DNA of 64,000 nucleotides from Maribacter sp. ACAM166. Its GTDB lineage: Bacteria > Bacteroidota > Bacteroidia > Flavobacteriales > Flavobacteriaceae. The position numbers and the translations under genes are program-made. How positions within the stretch are numbered: position 1 is the first letter of the stretch; the number at the start of each line of letters is the position of its first letter. The notes under the pieces were generated by a model. It ran no database searches. It saw only the letters and a list, made by a program, of their open reading frames with translations, and was not told the DNA's origin. The stretch covers positions 1-64,000 of the forward strand of contig NZ_VAUW01000018.1 of assembly GCF_005771495.1 (NCBI RefSeq), read 5' to 3'. Shown piece by piece: positions 45,614 through 55,149 of the stretch.

Positions 45614-46744
45614 TTATTTTTTATCAAGGGTAGGAGTAGTTTTTTCAATAACACCCGATGCCTTTGCGCGCACTTCCCAATTTTTTCGAGCTAGTACCTG
45701 CAGATCTGCTACATTATCACTCTCGTCCATTATTTCAAGTCCTAGAAGTGTTTCTATAACATCTTCCATGGTCACCAAGCCGCTCACCGAACCATATTCA
45801 TCAACGACAAGTGCAATCGCCTCACGCTTTTGAATAAGTGTTTCAAATAAAGTTGGTATTGGGGTACTTCTACGCGTAATTAAAATTTCACGTTTAATTT
45901 CTTTAAGTGGAGACGCCCCATTTTGATTGATCATTTCTTCCAGAACATTATCCTTTAGTACAAATCCAGTAATGTTATCCATTTTTTCGGTGTACACGGG
46001 AATTCTAGAAAATCGTAATTTTTGATTATCCTTAAAAAAATCTGCAATTGATCTTTCTTCTGAAGCTATTTTCATAACTGCTCTAGGCGTCATGATATCT
46101 TTTACTAGAATGTCATCAAAGCGCAGTAAATTTTTTATAATGGTAGATTCAGATTTCTCAAATACACCTTCTTTATGTGCCATATCGGTCATGGCATGGA
46201 AATCTTCACGGCTCAGAACGCTACCATGATGTTTACCGCCACCAACCATTTTCGTAAAAAGACGTAATACCCATAGTAGCCCTGTATATTTTAAACCGAC
46301 TACCATAATGCTTAGGGTCTTTGCCGAAAAGTTAGCAAGTTGTTTCCAGTACGTGGCACCAATGGTTTTAGGAATGATTTCTGATGCAACGAGTATGAGA
46401 ATGGTCATTAAGGTAGATACTACACCTACCATTAGGTCTTCGGTAAATTCTATGCCAAAAAGCGAACGACTTTCATTACCATATAATTCAGCATAGGCTG
46501 TTTTGGCTTGTACACCAACTAAAATCGCACCTACTGTATGGGCGATGGTATTAATGGTGAGGATGGCTATTAAAGGTTGGTCTACATCTTTTTTAAGAAC
46601 TTCTAACGTATGGGCGTATGCTTTTCCTTCCTTTAATTTCACATTAATGAATGTAGACGTTATGCTTAACAATACAGCCTCTAAAATTGAACATAGAAAG
46701 GAAAAGAAAATGGAGATAAATGCGTAAAATATTAATAAGCCCAT
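45614..46744 (-). CDS. CNNM/CBS-domain membrane protein (hemolysin-like, CorB/CorC relative)
   Basis: A 376-aa protein with an N-terminal CNNM (DUF21) domain of three to four membrane helices (about 1-175, including SEIIPKTIG) and a pair of CBS domains (about 190-350; DIMTPRAVM and ALVVDEYGSVSGLVTMEDVIETLLG). It lacks the long C-terminal CorC_HlyC domain. This family works in magnesium or cobalt handling; the old name hemolysin is misleading. It is 37 bases after the serine hydrolase gene and 8 before ogt. Confidence 0.9.
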   Translation of the reverse strand: MGLLIFYAFISIFFSFLCSILEAVLLSITSTFINVKLKEGKAYAHTLEVLKKDVDQPLIAILTINTIAHTVGAILVGVQAKTAYAELYGNESRSLFGIEFTEDLMVGVVSTLMTILILVASEIIPKTIGATYWKQLANFSAKTLSIMVVGLKYTGLLWVLRLFTKMVGGGKHHGSVLSREDFHAMTDMAHKEGVFEKSESTIIKNLLRFDDILVKDIMTPRAVMKIASEERSIADFFKDNQKLRFSRIPVYTEKMDNITGFVLKDNVLEEMINQNGASPLKEIKREILITRRSTPIPTLFETLIQKREAIALVVDEYGSVSGLVTMEDVIETLLGLEIMDESDNVADLQVLARKNWEVRAKASGVIEKTTPTLDKK

Positions 46745-46781
46745 AGGGTTGTTTTATACCTCGAAGATATCAATAAAATCA

Positions 46782-48125
46782 CTAAGGTTTGAGCTGTTTA
46801 GCATTATCGAACGCTTGATAAAATACCTGTTGAAGAGCAGATCGGATGTTGAGGTCATATATGTCGCGATTCTTTCTAGTAGGATATACTCGATTTGAAA
46901 GGAAAATGTAAACTAATTGATGTTCAGGGTCTGCCCACACAAACGTTCCTGTGAAGCCGCTATGTCCAAAGCTATTTTGACTTACTTCTGGCGTAGGATA
47001 TGCATCTACCAATGAAAACGTGCTATTGTTTAAATACGGCTTATCAAAACCTAAACCTCTTCTGTTTTCATTTTTCGGGTATTGTACCCGAGTAAATTCT
47101 TTGAGAGTTTTTTCAGAGATATAACGATTACCGCTATAAAGTCCATTTTGAAGATACATTTGCATGATTATCGCTACATCATCTGCAGTTCCAAAAAGTC
47201 CGGCATTACCCGAAACCCCTCCTAACAAAGATGCGTTTTCATCATGTACCCATCCATTGGTTAAGGTATGTCGGTATACCGTATCAATTTCAGTTGGAAC
47301 TATAGTATTGGGAAAATGTTTTGTGCTAGGTAGAAACCCAAATGTTTTCATACCAAGTGGTTTATAAAATTCCTCCTCTAGATACTGCTCATAGGGCATG
47401 CCGGTTAATTGCGAGATTAACTCAGGAAATAGTAGAAAAGTCAATCCGGAATAGGTGTACTTTTTTTCTGGAGAAACTTCAGACCTGTTTATCATTCTAT
47501 ACATTTTTCTATTGAACCTATTTTTCACATAGATACTTTCAAATGCTTCATTAGTAAATCGTTTATTCGACTTCGTGCGAATAAATCTATTTTTAAACCG
47601 ACCGTTATTTTTTATTACTTCATTCAAGAAAATTATGTATGGTTTAAGACCTGCTTGATGTGCAAGAATTTCTCTTAAGGTAATATGTTTCTTATCTCTT
47701 CTATGTTTCCACGGCTTCCAATACGTGCTAAATGGTTTATCTAAATCAAGTTTACCTTCGTCAATTAATTTCATTAATACTGGTAGCGGACCTAAAATTT
47801 TTGTGACTGATGCTAAATCATATATGTCATTTAGCTCAACCGATTGAATACTATCGTAGGTATGAAATCCGTATGCTTCATGAAAAATGATAGTACCTTC
47901 TTTAGTAATTAAAATTTGTGCACCAGGAAACGATTGGCTTATTATACCAATCGTCATAATGCTATCAACCTTCTGGTAGATGTCAGCAGAGTCTAATTCA
48001 AAGTGTGTCAACGATGACTTTTGCAGACTTGAGCCAATCGGCAAACCAAGTGGTAACTTTGAATTTTCTTGAGCAATAGATAAGCCATTAAAAATACCGA
48101 ACAGTATTAAGATGTAAATTTTCAT
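46782..48125 (-). CDS. Exported serine hydrolase (beta-lactamase class C/EstB-like)
   Basis: A 447-aa exported enzyme with a signal peptide (1-19, ending SIAQ). The S-x-x-K nucleophile motif is Ser106-Val-Thr-Lys109 (LASVTKILGP), the Tyr motif is in KKYTYSGLTF, and FGHSGFTG carries the third motif. It resembles D-aminopeptidase/esterase-like serine hydrolases more than true lactamases. The substrate is unknown. It sits in the minus-strand heme-region transcript, 23 bases after hemB. Confidence 0.9.
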   Translation of the reverse strand: MKIYILILFGIFNGLSIAQENSKLPLGLPIGSSLQKSSLTHFELDSADIYQKVDSIMTIGIISQSFPGAQILITKEGTIIFHEAYGFHTYDSIQSVELNDIYDLASVTKILGPLPVLMKLIDEGKLDLDKPFSTYWKPWKHRRDKKHITLREILAHQAGLKPYIIFLNEVIKNNGRFKNRFIRTKSNKRFTNEAFESIYVKNRFNRKMYRMINRSEVSPEKKYTYSGLTFLLFPELISQLTGMPYEQYLEEEFYKPLGMKTFGFLPSTKHFPNTIVPTEIDTVYRHTLTNGWVHDENASLLGGVSGNAGLFGTADDVAIIMQMYLQNGLYSGNRYISEKTLKEFTRVQYPKNENRRGLGFDKPYLNNSTFSLVDAYPTPEVSQNSFGHSGFTGTFVWADPEHQLVYIFLSNRVYPTRKNRDIYDLNIRSALQQVFYQAFDNAKQLKP

Positions 48126-48148
48126 TCTGTGTTAGTTCACTTGGTGAA

Positions 48149-49138
48149 TTATCCCATTAGTTTAACCGCGTCTTTTGCAAAGTAACTTGCAATGATATTG
48201 GCACCTGCCCTTTTCATAGCAATTAGTTGTTCCATCATTACGGAATCATGGTCTAGCCATCCTTTTTCTGCAGCAGCTTTTACCATTGCATATTCACCAG
48301 ATACTTGGTAAACGGCTACTGGTACATCGACCTCATTTTTTATTTCACGTACGATGTCTAAATAACATAGGCCCGGCTTCACCATTACAATATCTGCACC
48401 TTCTTCAATGTCCATTTGTGTTTCTCTAATGGCCTCAAACCGATTCGAAAAATCCATTTGATAGGTGCTTTTATCTTTTGGAATGTTTTTAATAGTTACG
48501 GGAGCGGAATCTAGGGCATCTCTAAACGGACCATAAAATGCGCTTGCATATTTTGCACTATAGGCCATAATACCGGTATTGATATATCCTTCATCTTCTA
48601 AAGCTTCACGAATGCTTAGAATACGACCGTCCATCATATCACTAGGAGCAACAAAATCGGCTCCGGCTTTTGCGTGTGATACGCTCATTTCTGTCAAAAC
48701 TTCAACACTTTCATCATTTAATATTTGGCCGTCAGAGACAATGCCATCATGCCCATAAGAGGAATACGGATCGAGAGCCACATCGGTCATGACCAACATA
48801 TCTGGACACGCATTTTTAACCGTTTTTATTGCCAATTGCATTAATCCATTTTCATTCAAAGCTTCCGAACCGTGGTTATCCTTTAAATTATCAGGGACTT
48901 TCACAAAAAGAAGCACCGAACATAAACCCATTTTCCAAAGCTCTTTTGCCTCTTTTGCTAAATTATCGAGACTTAGTCTATAGTAGTTGGGCATAGATGC
49001 TATTTCCTCTTTTATGCCTTTACCTTCAACAACAAATAGGGGCACCAAAAAATCGCTTGGGGTTATTATGGTTTCACGCACTAAATGGCGTATAGCTTCT
49101 GAACTTCTAAGTCTTCTATTTCTAATAAGTGGATACAT
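48149..49138 (-). CDS. hemB: Porphobilinogen synthase (delta-aminolevulinate dehydratase)
   Basis: A 329-aa enzyme that condenses two 5-aminolevulinates to porphobilinogen. The two Schiff-base lysines are Lys196 (YSAKYASAFYGPF) and Lys254 (VMVKPGLCYLD). Where zinc-type enzymes carry three cysteines, this one reads D-V-A-L-D-P-Y-S-S-Y-G-H-D-G with Ala121, Asp123 and Asp131, the arrangement of the zinc-independent, magnesium-type enzymes. It is 21 bases after the PhzF gene and clearly part of the hem operon. Confidence 0.96.
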   Translation of the reverse strand: MYPLIRNRRLRSSEAIRHLVRETIITPSDFLVPLFVVEGKGIKEEIASMPNYYRLSLDNLAKEAKELWKMGLCSVLLFVKVPDNLKDNHGSEALNENGLMQLAIKTVKNACPDMLVMTDVALDPYSSYGHDGIVSDGQILNDESVEVLTEMSVSHAKAGADFVAPSDMMDGRILSIREALEDEGYINTGIMAYSAKYASAFYGPFRDALDSAPVTIKNIPKDKSTYQMDFSNRFEAIRETQMDIEEGADIVMVKPGLCYLDIVREIKNEVDVPVAVYQVSGEYAMVKAAAEKGWLDHDSVMMEQLIAMKRAGANIIASYFAKDAVKLMG

Positions 49139-49159
49139 ATTTAATTATTTTCTGTTATG

Positions 49160-49948
49160 TTAAATTTCTATTTCACCAATTAAATAGCAAACCGCATTAC
49201 CTGAAATTTTAATGCGTTCACCATTATATTCACATTGAAGCATGCCGCCTCTTTTAGAAAGTTGTTTTGCCGTTAAGGTGGTTTTATTTAATTTTTTCGA
49301 CCAATAAGGTGTTAAGGTAGTATGTGCAGAACCTGTAACTGGGTCTTCTGGTATACCACACTGAGGGGCAAAAAACCGAGAGACAAAATCAACTTCATTT
49401 CCTTTGGCGGAAACAATGATTCCTCTACACTCTAATTCATTCAAGAGATGAAAATTTGGCCGAATAGATTCTATTATTTCTTGAGATTCATAAATGAGCA
49501 AGAAGTCGGTTTTGCCTTTAAAAGTTTCTAATGGTTTCTTTCCGATTGCTTTTGTAATAGCTGCTTGCTCAGTTATAGTGTTTAAATCATCCGTAGGGAA
49601 ATCCATAGTTAACAGCCTATTTTCATTGTTTTGAACCAGCAGTTCACCGCTTCTAGTCGAAATAAACCGAAGAGTATTTTCTTTGAAACCATAGTAGTTG
49701 TAAAGTACAAAGGCGGTGGCTAAGGTGGCATGGCCACATAGGTCTACTTCAATTTCTGGCGTGAACCATCGAAGCTCATAATGGTTTTCCTTTTTGACTG
49801 CAAAAGCAGTTTCTGCTAGATTATTTTCTGCAGCAATGTTTTGCATGGTTTCATCTGACAACCAAGAATTAAGGATGCAAACAGCCGCAGGATTTCCGCC
49901 GAATAAGGTTTTAGTAAAAGCGTCTATTTGGTATATTTTTTGCTTCAT
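49160..49948 (-). CDS. PhzF-family isomerase/epimerase
   Basis: A 262-aa member of the PhzF/diaminopimelate-epimerase fold. The N-terminal DAFTKTLFGGNPAAVCIL is typical, as are AAENNLAETAFAV, LCGHATLATAFVL and FAPQCGIPEDPVTGSAHTTL. The catalytic Glu is in LAETAF. Most family members have no known substrate, and phenazine synthesis is not implied here. It lies between DUF4421 (10 bases) and hemB (21 bases) in one transcript. Confidence 0.9.
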   Translation of the reverse strand: MKQKIYQIDAFTKTLFGGNPAAVCILNSWLSDETMQNIAAENNLAETAFAVKKENHYELRWFTPEIEVDLCGHATLATAFVLYNYYGFKENTLRFISTRSGELLVQNNENRLLTMDFPTDDLNTITEQAAITKAIGKKPLETFKGKTDFLLIYESQEIIESIRPNFHLLNELECRGIIVSAKGNEVDFVSRFFAPQCGIPEDPVTGSAHTTLTPYWSKKLNKTTLTAKQLSKRGGMLQCEYNGERIKISGNAVCYLIGEIEI

Positions 49949-49958
49949 GTTCTATGCA

Positions 49959-50903
49959 TCAATTCAAACCAAATTTACGATTTATCTCCTTGGCTTTTTC
50001 TATCAACTTTCTAGGAGCATCGAATCGATATCCAATGTAAAATTCAAGAAAACTAATCGAATCATCAAGCACAAAGTTATCTGCTGAAGTGTGTGTTAAT
50101 ATTTGGGTATTGATAGTTATACCGTTAAAAAATGATTCTGAATTATAACCTCCTGTTAGCCTAAATATAAATTGGGCTAACCCTGTTAGTGAAGTTTCTC
50201 CTGCAGATTTAGATAGATTAAAGCCTAAACCACCAATACCACCAGCAGAAACGATATAGTTATCATCAAATACCCAATTGTGATAATAACCAGGTCCAAT
50301 TGCTAGATTAAAAGAGTGTTCGATTTGGTTTTCAAGCACTGGATCTTGTAATTTAAACTTAGTGTAATAGTATGTCGCGCCAGGAATAAAACTACCAGCA
50401 CTTTTCTTTTGCCACTCATTCTGAAAACCAATAGCACGGAAAGAAAAATTTGGATTAAATATATAACTGGTACTCCCACCAATTTTTATCGTCCTTAAAT
50501 TATCAACAGGTAACGTGAGATCTTTTGTGCGAATGAAAAAACCTTTTTGCTTATAGAAATCAAAAGTTTGCATGAACTGGTAAAAAAACATTCTAAAGTT
50601 AAGTGTAATCAATTTCGAGTCTCCATTGTCTTTATTTTCAGATAGAAAATTCGGTGCATATCCTAAATCAAGTTCTACAGAACGAAATGAGATGGAGAGG
50701 CCTAAATAACTTTTATCATTAGGGATAAATTCGGTTTTGCTCTTTGTAAGCTTATCTCTAAGCGCGAAACTATTTGATGTGGTCTGTACGCTTAGTCTAG
50801 CGGTGATTTTATCGGGAAATTCTTTTATATGAGTTGAGTCTTGAGCAGAACCAAGGTGGGCCAAAAATAGAAGACAGCTTAAAAGGATCAACCTTAAACC
50901 CAT
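49959..50903 (-). CDS. DUF4421 outer-membrane protein
   Basis: A 314-aa exported protein with a signal peptide (1-20, ending GSAQ). The DUF4421 pattern runs through KITARLSVQTTSNSFALRD, PNDKSYLGLSISFRSVELDL, GYAPNF and repeated amphipathic strands, as expected for an outer-membrane beta-barrel of Bacteroidota. It overlaps the end of hemF by 10 bases, a sign of tight coupling. A link to heme or envelope function is not known. Confidence 0.87.
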   Translation of the reverse strand: MGLRLILLSCLLFLAHLGSAQDSTHIKEFPDKITARLSVQTTSNSFALRDKLTKSKTEFIPNDKSYLGLSISFRSVELDLGYAPNFLSENKDNGDSKLITLNFRMFFYQFMQTFDFYKQKGFFIRTKDLTLPVDNLRTIKIGGSTSYIFNPNFSFRAIGFQNEWQKKSAGSFIPGATYYYTKFKLQDPVLENQIEHSFNLAIGPGYYHNWVFDDNYIVSAGGIGGLGFNLSKSAGETSLTGLAQFIFRLTGGYNSESFFNGITINTQILTHTSADNFVLDDSISFLEFYIGYRFDAPRKLIEKAKEINRKFGLN

Positions 50904-51796
50904 TCCTTAGGATGCATTAAAATATGAAGTAACCGTTCTTCTGCACTACCCTCCTCGGGCTGATGGTCATATACCCATTGCACATGAGGTGGGAGGCTCA
51001 TTAAAATACTTTCGATTCGCCCATTTGTTTTAAGACCGAACAAAGTTCCCTTATCGTGAACTAGATTGAATTCTACATACCTACCTCTTCTAATTTCTTG
51101 CCAATCTCTTTGTTGTTGAGAATAGTCAAGGTCTTTTCTTTTTGTAACAATTGGTATATAGCTCTCAAGAAAACTATTGCCTACTTCGGTAACAAAATTA
51201 AACCAATCTTGCATACCCATAGCTTCAGTAGCTTTGCAATAATCGAAAAATAGACCGCCTATACCACGTGCTTCATTTCTATGTGTATTCCAGAAATAAT
51301 CATCGCATCGTTTTTTGTAGGTCTGATAAAAGAATTCATTGTGTTTATCACAGGCCTTTTTGCACACCTCATGAAAATGAACGGCATCTTCATCAAATAA
51401 GTAATAAGGGGTTAAGTCTTGACCGCCACCGAACCATTGATCGACTATTTCGCCATCATTTCCGTACAATTCAAAATAACGCCAATTTGCATGAACCGTG
51501 GGTGCCTTGGGATTCTTTGGATGCAGCACTAAACTTAGTCCGCAGGCAAAAAAATTACCTTCCTTAACTCCAAAATAGGTTTTCATACTATCGGGAAGTT
51601 CTCCATGAACGCCGGAAATGTTTACGCCTCCTTTTTCAAAAACAGAACCGTTTTCAATCACTCGCGTACGGCCACCACCGCCTTCTGGTCGTTGCCAAAT
51701 ATCTTCTTTAAATTTTGCCGTCCCATCAACCTCCTCTAATTTTGAAGTAATGGTCTTTTGAAGGGTTTCTATATATGTGTAAAATTTATCTTTCAT
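50894..51796 (-). CDS. hemF: Oxygen-dependent coproporphyrinogen III oxidase
   Basis: A 300-aa enzyme that decarboxylates coproporphyrinogen III to protoporphyrinogen IX with oxygen. HANWRYFE, GGGQDLTPYYLF, ARGIGGLFFDY and the C-terminal LMSLPPHVQWVYDHQPEEGS are family marks. Its presence implies aerobic heme synthesis. It overlaps both neighbours: the acetyltransferase by 11 bases and DUF4421 by 10. Confidence 0.97.
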   Translation of the reverse strand: MKDKFYTYIETLQKTITSKLEEVDGTAKFKEDIWQRPEGGGGRTRVIENGSVFEKGGVNISGVHGELPDSMKTYFGVKEGNFFACGLSLVLHPKNPKAPTVHANWRYFELYGNDGEIVDQWFGGGQDLTPYYLFDEDAVHFHEVCKKACDKHNEFFYQTYKKRCDDYFWNTHRNEARGIGGLFFDYCKATEAMGMQDWFNFVTEVGNSFLESYIPIVTKRKDLDYSQQQRDWQEIRRGRYVEFNLVHDKGTLFGLKTNGRIESILMSLPPHVQWVYDHQPEEGSAEERLLHILMHPKEWV

Positions 51797-52328
51797 TTTT
51801 AAGGATGTAAAGTTCCATATCTAATGGTTCTTCGTTGGGTGGAGTGTGCTCTTTTGCTAAAGTTTTTTTCCAAATATAACCACAATTTTGAGCTACTTTA
51901 AGACTGGCAATATTAGAATGATGTACAATTATCCTTAGGGTATCAAGGTGTGGTTGTGCAATTGCCCACTCAGAAATCGTTTTCACGGCAAGGGAAGTGA
52001 ATCCTTTATTTTTATAAGAATATCCAATACAATAAGCGATTTCGGCTTTTTTTTTTATCCTATCGACTTCCTGCACGTAGATAAGCCCAATGATTTTTCG
52101 ATGTTCTGGTTCCTTTAGCGTAAAGAGATACTCGTGGCCAGAAACAAATTCTGATACTTTTTCCTGAACGAAAATGTTCGATAAATCGGGAGTGAGGTTA
52201 GCTGCGACAGTATTCGGAAAATAACGTTTAAGGTAGTCTTCATTAGAGGATATGAAATCACATATGCGCCATCCGTCCCGATCTAAAATTGGATTTATTT
52301 CGAATTGGGCTAAATGGAATGAATTCAT
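51786..52328 (-). CDS. GNAT acetyltransferase (RimJ/RimL type)
   Basis: A 180-aa acetyltransferase of the Acetyltransf_3 branch. The motif A stretch runs from KAEIAYCIGYSYKNKGFTSLA through AVKTISEWAI, and SNIASLKVAQNCGYIWKKTL is motif B. RimJ/L-type enzymes acetylate protein N-termini or small molecules; the substrate is unknown. It overlaps the hemF start by 11 bases and follows hemE by 58. Confidence 0.88.
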   Translation of the reverse strand: MNSFHLAQFEINPILDRDGWRICDFISSNEDYLKRYFPNTVAANLTPDLSNIFVQEKVSEFVSGHEYLFTLKEPEHRKIIGLIYVQEVDRIKKKAEIAYCIGYSYKNKGFTSLAVKTISEWAIAQPHLDTLRIIVHHSNIASLKVAQNCGYIWKKTLAKEHTPPNEEPLDMELYILKNER

Positions 52329-52386
52329 GCTTATGGAAACGAATTTATTAACTTCTATAACAATTTCCTACCTACCACTAAAACCT

Positions 52387-53418
52387 TTAGACCGCTTTAT
52401 ATTCCTTTACCGCATCAATAAACGCTTTTGCATTCTCAACAGGTATATTTGGTAAAATACCATGTCCTAAATTAACGATATAACGATCCTTGCCAAACTC
52501 GTTAATCATTTGGTGTACCATCTTTTTTATTTCAGAGGGAGGTGATAACAAACGTGAAGGGTCAAAGTTACCTTGTAATGTTATTTTACCTCCACTTAGG
52601 TAACGAGCATTTTTAGCGGAACAAGTCCAGTCTACTCCAAGTGCACCCGCACCCGATTTTGCCATATCGCCCAGGGCAAACCAACATCCTTTTCCAAATA
52701 CAATAACAGGAGCTTCATCCTTTAATGCGTCGATAATCTGTTGAATGTATTGCCAAGAAAATTCGTTATAATCGGTTGGGGAAAGCATACCGCCCCAAGA
52801 ATCGAATACCTGAACAGCATCAACACCAGCGGCAACTTTAGCTTTTAAATAGGCAATGGTAGTATCTGTAATTTTTTGTAAAAGTTCATGAGCTACCACG
52901 GGTTGTGTAAAACATAACTCTTTGGCTTTATCAAACGTCTTGCTTCCTTGACCTTGAACGCAATAACATAAAATGGTCCATGGTGAGCCGGCAAAACCAA
53001 TTAAAGGAACCTCATCATTCAATTTTTCTTTCGTTGCTTTTATTGCTTCCATGACATAACCCAATGTTTCATGAACGTCTGGAACGATTACGCTATCGAG
53101 GTCTTTTCGTGAGCGAATTGGATGCGGTAAATAGGGCCCAAAATTAGGCTTCATTTCCACTTCAATATTCATGGCTTGTGGAATGACCAGGATATCGCTG
53201 AACAAAATTGCTACATCCATACCGTACCTGCGAATGGGCTGTACGGTGATTTCTGAAGCTAATTCTGGAGTTTGGCACCGGGTAAAAAAATCATATTTTT
53301 CTTTAATGGCCATGAATTCAGGTAAGTATCTACCCGCTTGGCGCATCATCCAAACTGGAGGTCTTTCTACAGTCTCTCCTTTTAAGGCTTTTAGGAATAA
53401 ATCGTTTTTTAAACTCAT
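52387..53418 (-). CDS. hemE: Uroporphyrinogen decarboxylase
   Basis: A 343-aa cytoplasmic enzyme that converts uroporphyrinogen III to coproporphyrinogen III. Diagnostic segments are [16 protein letters not shown] near residues 20-35, [14 protein letters not shown] (with the active Asp), [19 protein letters not shown] and [14 protein letters not shown] at the end. A repeat-like element (53434-53522) separates it from hemCD. Confidence 0.97.
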   Translation of the reverse strand: MSLKNDLFLKALKGETVERPPVWMMRQAGRYLPEFMAIKEKYDFFTRCQTPELASEITVQPIRRYGMDVAILFSDILVIPQAMNIEVEMKPNFGPYLPHPIRSRKDLDSVIVPDVHETLGYVMEAIKATKEKLNDEVPLIGFAGSPWTILCYCVQGQGSKTFDKAKELCFTQPVVAHELLQKITDTTIAYLKAKVAAGVDAVQVFDSWGGMLSPTDYNEFSWQYIQQIIDALKDEAPVIVFGKGCWFALGDMAKSGAGALGVDWTCSAKNARYLSGGKITLQGNFDPSRLLSPPSEIKKMVHQMINEFGKDRYIVNLGHGILPNIPVENAKAFIDAVKEYKAV

Positions 53419-53433
53419 AGGGTTAATCTTGTT

Positions 53434-53522
53434 CGTCTTTGCGAGTAGATTTTTTGCTCTGAAGCAATATGTTTAATCGTTGTTCTTAAGAAACAGATTG
53501 CTTCGCTATGCTCGTAATGACG
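53434..53522. repeat. Imperfect palindromic, REP-like element between hemCD and hemE
   Basis: The 89-base element begins CGTCTTTGCGAG (53434-53445) and ends CTCGTAATGACG (53511-53522), its near reverse complement. Inside, GAAGCAAT faces ATTGCTTCG. This is the plan of the dispersed GTCATTGCGAG/GAAGCAATC palindromes found in many bacterial genomes. It can fold into a long imperfect hairpin in the hem mRNA. Confidence 0.6.
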
Positions 53523-53568
53523 TTTATTTATATAATATCTCTTTAATGTGGTAGCTAAAAGCAAATAA

Positions 53569-55149
53569 TTACTTTGTATAATCTTCGTTCACTAAATCAA
53601 TTACACTTTCTACAGTTGGTATTTTGGCAACTTTCACTTCCTTAAAGTAGGTTCTAGCTGCTTTTGCAGTAGTTTCCCCAATACAATACGCAATTTTATC
53701 AGCTGAATTTTCTTCAAGGTAGCTTTCAACGTTTGATGGACTGTAAAACATGATACCTTTTACTTCATTAGGTATCTCTTTTCCAGATAATTTCGTTCTA
53801 TATGCTTCAATAGCATTAATCGCAATATTGTTTTCTTCCAGAATCGTAGGTAAATCTTTTAAACTCAGGTTTCCATGAAAATAAGTAACTTCGGTTCCAT
53901 CGATAAACTCTACCAAATAGTTGGCTAGATCTGTGGCATTATTTTCAAAATGCGCTACAATTCCAAATTTCTTTTTTATAAGTCTGCGTGTTTTTCTACC
54001 GACACAATAAATGTTTTCAAACTTTAGTTCTTCAGCACTACAGCTTGTTAAAACTGATTCCACCGCGTTTTTACTGGTAAACACGACATTTTTGTGCTCT
54101 TTTTTCAGAACAATAGGAGAAATACGATTGGGACTAACTTTTATAAAATCGTCAGAATCTGCATTTGCGGATATATTTAAACGCAACTGTTGTTCGTGTG
54201 TTAATTTTTTGGTTGAAAATATGTTGACAACGGCATCCGCACTGGCCAATTCTGTCATTAGTCTTTTACCACCTCTGGCCAAGATACTTTTGGCACAATC
54301 AATACCTAAGTTTTTATGCTTACCTAAAGGAGCCGTTAATTCAGCCTCTAATTTTTTACTTCCATCGACATTTAATAAAACTCCCTTAAGAGTGACAACA
54401 TTCTCTTTGTCGATATAGGATAAGGCACCGATGGGAGCACTGCAACCACCCTCAAGTTCTCTAAGAAAATCTCGTTCTAAGGTTACGCAAGTGTCTGTTT
54501 CTTCATGGTTTAATTGGGCACAGGCTTCACGAATCTCCTCATCGTCTTCCATTGCAACAACCATAATAGCCCCTTGTGCAGGTGCAGGCAGCATCCATGT
54601 GAGTCCTATTGTGTTCTCAGGTTCCAAACCAATACGTTCCAAACCTGCAGCGGCAAATATGGCACCGTTCCAATTATTATCGTATAGTTTTTCTAATCTA
54701 CTGTTTATATTTCCTCTTAAACCGACAACGGTATGTGTAGGGTATCGGTTCAGCCATTGTGCCTGGCGACGCAAACTTCCTGTTGCAATAATTCCCTCTC
54801 GTTGCCCTAGAAATTCTTCATTTTCTTTGAAGGCAAGAATGTCCATATAGTTGCCACGTTTTAAAACGGCTGCTTTCACAATACCAATTGGTAATGCAGT
54901 AGGTACATCTTTCATGGAATGTACGGCTATATCTATAGTGCCATTAAGCATGGCGACATCTAAGGTTTTGGTAAATATACCTGTAACGCCTAGTTCATAG
55001 AGAGGTTTGTCTAAAACTAAATCTCCGGTAGATTTTACGCGAACTAATTTAACAACATGCCCTAACGCTTGTAATTGGCCCTTAACGGTATTCGCCTGCC
55101 ATAATGCTAATTCACTATCGCGTGTTCCTAATCGTATTACTTTACTCAT
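53569..55149 (-). CDS. hemCD: Hydroxymethylbilane synthase - uroporphyrinogen III synthase fusion
   Basis: A 526-aa two-domain enzyme. Residues 1-310 are porphobilinogen deaminase (HemC): HSMKDVP with catalytic Asp81, and the dipyrromethane-cofactor Cys236 in EGGCSAPIG. Residues about 335-526 are a uroporphyrinogen III synthase (HemD) domain with KNVVFTSKNAVESVL, YCVGRKTRRL and YSPSNVESYL. Fusion lets the linear tetrapyrrole pass straight to the cyclising domain. The start overlaps the hemA stop by four bases (ATGA), so the two are translationally coupled. Confidence 0.95.
   Translation of the reverse strand: MSKVIRLGTRDSELALWQANTVKGQLQALGHVVKLVRVKSTGDLVLDKPLYELGVTGIFTKTLDVAMLNGTIDIAVHSMKDVPTALPIGIVKAAVLKRGNYMDILAFKENEEFLGQREGIIATGSLRRQAQWLNRYPTHTVVGLRGNINSRLEKLYDNNWNGAIFAAAGLERIGLEPENTIGLTWMLPAPAQGAIMVVAMEDDEEIREACAQLNHEETDTCVTLERDFLRELEGGCSAPIGALSYIDKENVVTLKGVLLNVDGSKKLEAELTAPLGKHKNLGIDCAKSILARGGKRLMTELASADAVVNIFSTKKLTHEQQLRLNISANADSDDFIKVSPNRISPIVLKKEHKNVVFTSKNAVESVLTSCSAEELKFENIYCVGRKTRRLIKKKFGIVAHFENNATDLANYLVEFIDGTEVTYFHGNLSLKDLPTILEENNIAINAIEAYRTKLSGKEIPNEVKGIMFYSPSNVESYLEENSADKIAYCIGETTAKAARTYFKEVKVAKIPTVESVIDLVNEDYTK

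Noticed and set aside
46782-48125. True beta-lactamase (antibiotic resistance)
   Set aside because: The SxxK fold is shared by esterases and peptidases; nothing in the sequence or neighbourhood points to antibiotics.
53434-53522. Possible CRISPR unit
   Set aside because: There is only one palindromic element, with no repeat-spacer periodicity and no cas gene.
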